Below, piece after piece: positions 61,756-64,000 of a DNA stretch of 64,000 nucleotides. A program made the translations under genes and the position numbers. The DNA is taken from assembly GCA_021464245.1 (NCBI GenBank), contig JADCRB010000004.1:2289103-2353102 (forward strand), in the 5' to 3' direction. Below the pieces are notes generated by a model. The model was not told where the DNA came from. It saw only the letters and a program-made list of their open reading frames with translations, and searched no databases. This DNA comes from Carallia brachiata (taxonomy: Eukaryota > Streptophyta > Magnoliopsida > Malpighiales > Rhizophoraceae). The stretch's first letter is position 1; every line of letters begins with the position of its first letter.

Positions 61756-62384
61756 TTTGTTAGTTGCTCTGATTCTGTTGTTTTTGCCGGGGAAAAGTCG
61801 GGAATCCCTTAGGCAAACTGGCAGGTTTTTGGTTTAGAATGGCATGAATCCTAGGCCAATGTATATGTGAATCTTTAGTTTGGCAATATGACACTAAAGG
61901 AGGCACTAATTGCAAGAGCACCACTGAAAATGAAAGGTGAAATGATGGGTTAGAGTCAACGGCAGGAGTTTATTTGTTCCAACGCGGATTCATTAATCAA
62001 CCATTTCAGGTGGGACCTGCCAGACATCGGGACTAGTAGGCTGGTAGGCGTAAGATTAAGATTAAGATTTAATTATCAAACTTCAGAGCAGAACTATAGT
62101 CTGCGCATTGAAACCAATCTAAAGAGTTCGATTTTAGTTGAGAGATCTTTTAATTAAATTTTAGTGGGATAAAATAATATGGTTAAATTTACTATCTATT
62201 ATCTAATGCAAGTAATGTTATAACTAAAAAAAAAAAAAAAAACTCCAGAGAAAGAAATTATTGTATTAAAAAAAAGGTTGTTAAATCTGAATTTGATTCC
62301 GAAGTGGTTTCTAATTTATATTTTTTAATGATTATTCTCTTAATTTAGAGAATACGATGCGGGGAAGGCGAATACTCAGATTAT
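61756..62384. other. promoter side of the receptor kinase
   Basis: Upstream region of the minus-strand receptor kinase. A W-box core (TTGACTC on the minus strand, near 61953) fits an immune receptor promoter but is a short motif. The part from 62100 is AT-rich with no feature until the LTR. Confidence 0.45.
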
Positions 62385-62694
62385 TGTTAGGAATAAATAT
62401 GGAAAGAAGTCAGCTGAAGCAAGGTAAGAATAAAGCAAAGTATACGTTAAGGTTAATTTAGATTTGTTTAATAATCAGATTTAATGTTCTAGTAGGATTA
62501 AGAATAAATTGTTATGTTTTGAGTATTAGAATCAAAGTAGAAGTTATTAGAGTTTAGTATATAAAGAGTTTAGGGTCCTGTTTAATGTGTACCTGATGAG
62601 CATATTAATTGAAGGATTTTAGAGTGTATTTTTCGTAATTATTGTATGGTATTATTTAGTTTAATAAAATTAAATTCAGTTAATTTAGTTCTAA
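62385..62694 (+). repeat. 5' LTR of a Ty1/copia retrotransposon
   Basis: The proposed LTR begins TGTTAGGAATAAATATGG and ends a few bases before the primer binding site. It contains a TATA box (TATATAAAG, about 62558-62566) where the retroelement promoter should lie. The exact 3' end is uncertain because the expected terminal CA is not present. The right LTR is outside the window. Confidence 0.65.
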
Positions 62695-62697
62695 TAA

Positions 62698-62709
62698 TGG
62701 TATCAGAGT
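62698..62709 (+). other. retroelement primer binding site (tRNA-iMet)
   Basis: TGGTATCAGAGT matches the standard plant Ty1/copia primer binding site complementary to the 3' end of initiator methionine tRNA, with one change at its last base (usually C). It fixes the orientation and left boundary of the element. Confidence 0.85.
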
Positions 62710-63649
62710 TACAATGGTTCTAGCTTTGGATTTCTGCAGATCTGTAGCGTTTAAGGCAGCTTTCGAGCGCATGATGGACAGAAAAGGGCATATTGATGTT
62801 TGGTGGTGCTGGGGCTTGCTTCCGGCTACAAACGGCAATTCATGCGGCGGTGCGTCCGGTGTACAGCAATGCCACGTGGGCAGCCCTTTGGAGACGGCGA
62901 CAGCAACAACGGTATGACTATTTCTTTGGCCACACTTGGAGGTTCTTGTGGCCTTTTGCTTCGCGATCAAATTTTCACGAATTTCAAATTTCAAATTTCA
63001 AATTGCTTCGCGATCAAATTTTATTAATTACTCGGTTCAAATATTTTCTCGACACTGCTTTCTTTGGACGTGACTCTTGGTGGCTTCTGGTGGTACTCCG
63101 TTTCTTCTATACCCGGTGGCAACTTTGCTTTCCTCGTTCAGCTCTTGACTCGAACTAACTCAACAAAATTCTGGGATTGATCTCTGTTTCCGATCAATTG
63201 ATTCTGAAATTTAGTGGTGTCGACTTTTCTACCTCGATTCTCGATTGAATAAACTATGATAAATTTCTAGAATCTTTTTTTTTTAACTTGTCTCGACAAG
63301 TATTCCTTTACACTGAGAGACAATACTTTTCTCGATGGGTTTGCTTCGCACTCGGAAATGAACACTGTTATCTTCAGGTCTTTCTTTGTAGCCGCAGATC
63401 AATATAATTCTTAACGGGACTTCTTTTTTTCTAAGAGAAACACCACTATTCTTAACGGGTATCTTTATACCCGAAGATACAACTGTTTAATTAAAACCTC
63501 TTGGATCGAACTTGATAATAGCTTCTAGATCAAACCACTGATAGTGGCTCCCAAATCGAACTTGCTCTGATAATAGTTTTCAGATCAAACTGGTTTTGAT
63601 ATCTTTCTTTTCTCTCCTTTTGGCCCTTGTGGATTGAATCTGTCTCTGA
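62710..63649 (+). mobile_element. copia internal region, gag and most of pol missing
   Basis: Only about 940 bases separate the primer binding site from the pol remnant, whereas intact copia elements have gag, protease and most of integrase here (roughly 2 kb or more). No gag zinc knuckle, protease DSG or integrase catalytic motif is visible. Short repeated phrases (GATCAAAC / GATCGAACTTG) occur at 63500-63590. The region is rearranged or derived from a non-autonomous relative. Confidence 0.55.
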
Positions 63650-64000
63650 TTCCAAGCCTAGTGCGAGGCATCTGTAGGTGTTTGGTTCTATTACTTATAC
63701 ACATGTTCCTACTGAAACGAGGAAGAAGCTAGATGATCGAGGAGTGAAGACAATTTTGCTTGGTTATTCAAAATGAGGATATAAGTTGTACAATCATTTG
63801 ACAAAGAAGGTGATTTTAAGCAGAGATGTGACTTTTGCAGAAGAAGCATGGAAATTTGTTGTTGAGGAGCATAATGATTCCCAGAGACGTCCTATTACTA
63901 TCTTAGGAGAAAAAGAGTCTCAAGTTGCAGTCTCTAATTCAAATAGAGAAGTTGTCACAATTCCTACTCAAAATCCAATGCCACAAGCTCCCCAAGAGAA
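63650..64000 (+). pseudogene. decayed copia integrase C-terminal remnant
   Basis: Conserved landmarks of the region between integrase and reverse transcriptase in copia polyproteins are visible in one frame: VFGSITYTHVP, KKLDDRGVK, LLGYS, GYKLYN and SRDVTF. The frame is interrupted by stop codons at about 63674 (TAG) and 63776 (TGA), so this copy is dead. It runs off the right edge of the window. Confidence 0.85.

Noticed and set aside
1..64000. CRISPR arrays, operons, ribosome binding sites, rRNA and tRNA genes
   Set aside because: The DNA is plant nuclear. No regularly spaced repeats, rRNA segments or foldable tRNA genes were seen; the one tRNA-like promoter belongs to a SINE.

Overview
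This is eukaryotic nuclear DNA from a flowering plant, almost certainly a eudicot and perhaps a woody one. Genes carry many GT-AG introns, intergenic DNA is AT-rich and full of miniature transposons, and every recognisable protein matches a plant family. I cannot name the genus from sequence alone.

Seven protein-coding genes can be modelled, five of them with complete exon chains read directly from splice signals and family conservation. In order they are: an intronless tandem CCCH zinc-finger gene of the TZF1/C3H23 type (minus, 5.7-6.9 kb); a plastid RNA polymerase sigma factor of the SIG3/SIG4 type (plus, 17.7-21.2 kb, 7 exons); a very large glycine-rich membrane protein of the At5g11700 type with an ephrin-receptor-like Cys module (plus, 25-40.5 kb, 22 exons); GatC, the small subunit of organellar glutamyl-tRNA(Gln) amidotransferase (minus, 42.3-43.6 kb, 5 exons); a plant alpha-Aurora kinase (plus, 45.6-48.1 kb, 9 exons); a cytosolic ATP-dependent phosphofructokinase of the PFK3 type (minus, 49.2-53.6 kb, 13 exons); and an LRR receptor kinase of the HSL3/NUT type (minus, 58.5-61.8 kb, 2 exons). 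The genes do not form a pathway. Two (SIG, GatC) serve organelle gene expression and the rest are unrelated neighbours.

The gaps between genes hold two dead gene fragments (a SEC12/PHF1-like beta-propeller start at 13 kb and a single poly(A) polymerase exon at 56.7 kb), hairpin MITEs, LINE-like and tRNA-derived SINE-like retroposons, and the 5' end of a decayed Ty1/copia element that runs off the right edge.

The features most worth checking are: two consecutive SIG introns that are multiples of three and open in frame; apparent single-base frame breaks in the first exons of the glycine-rich gene and of PFK, which may be assembly errors or real lesions; a perfect 94-bp tandem duplication in the Aurora 3' region; an MSA mitotic element in the Aurora promoter; an ABRE/G-box cluster upstream of the TZF gene; and a 92-bp-arm hairpin MITE at 10.9-11.1 kb. 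I did not find a wholly new system; the glycine-rich gene is the least understood protein here.
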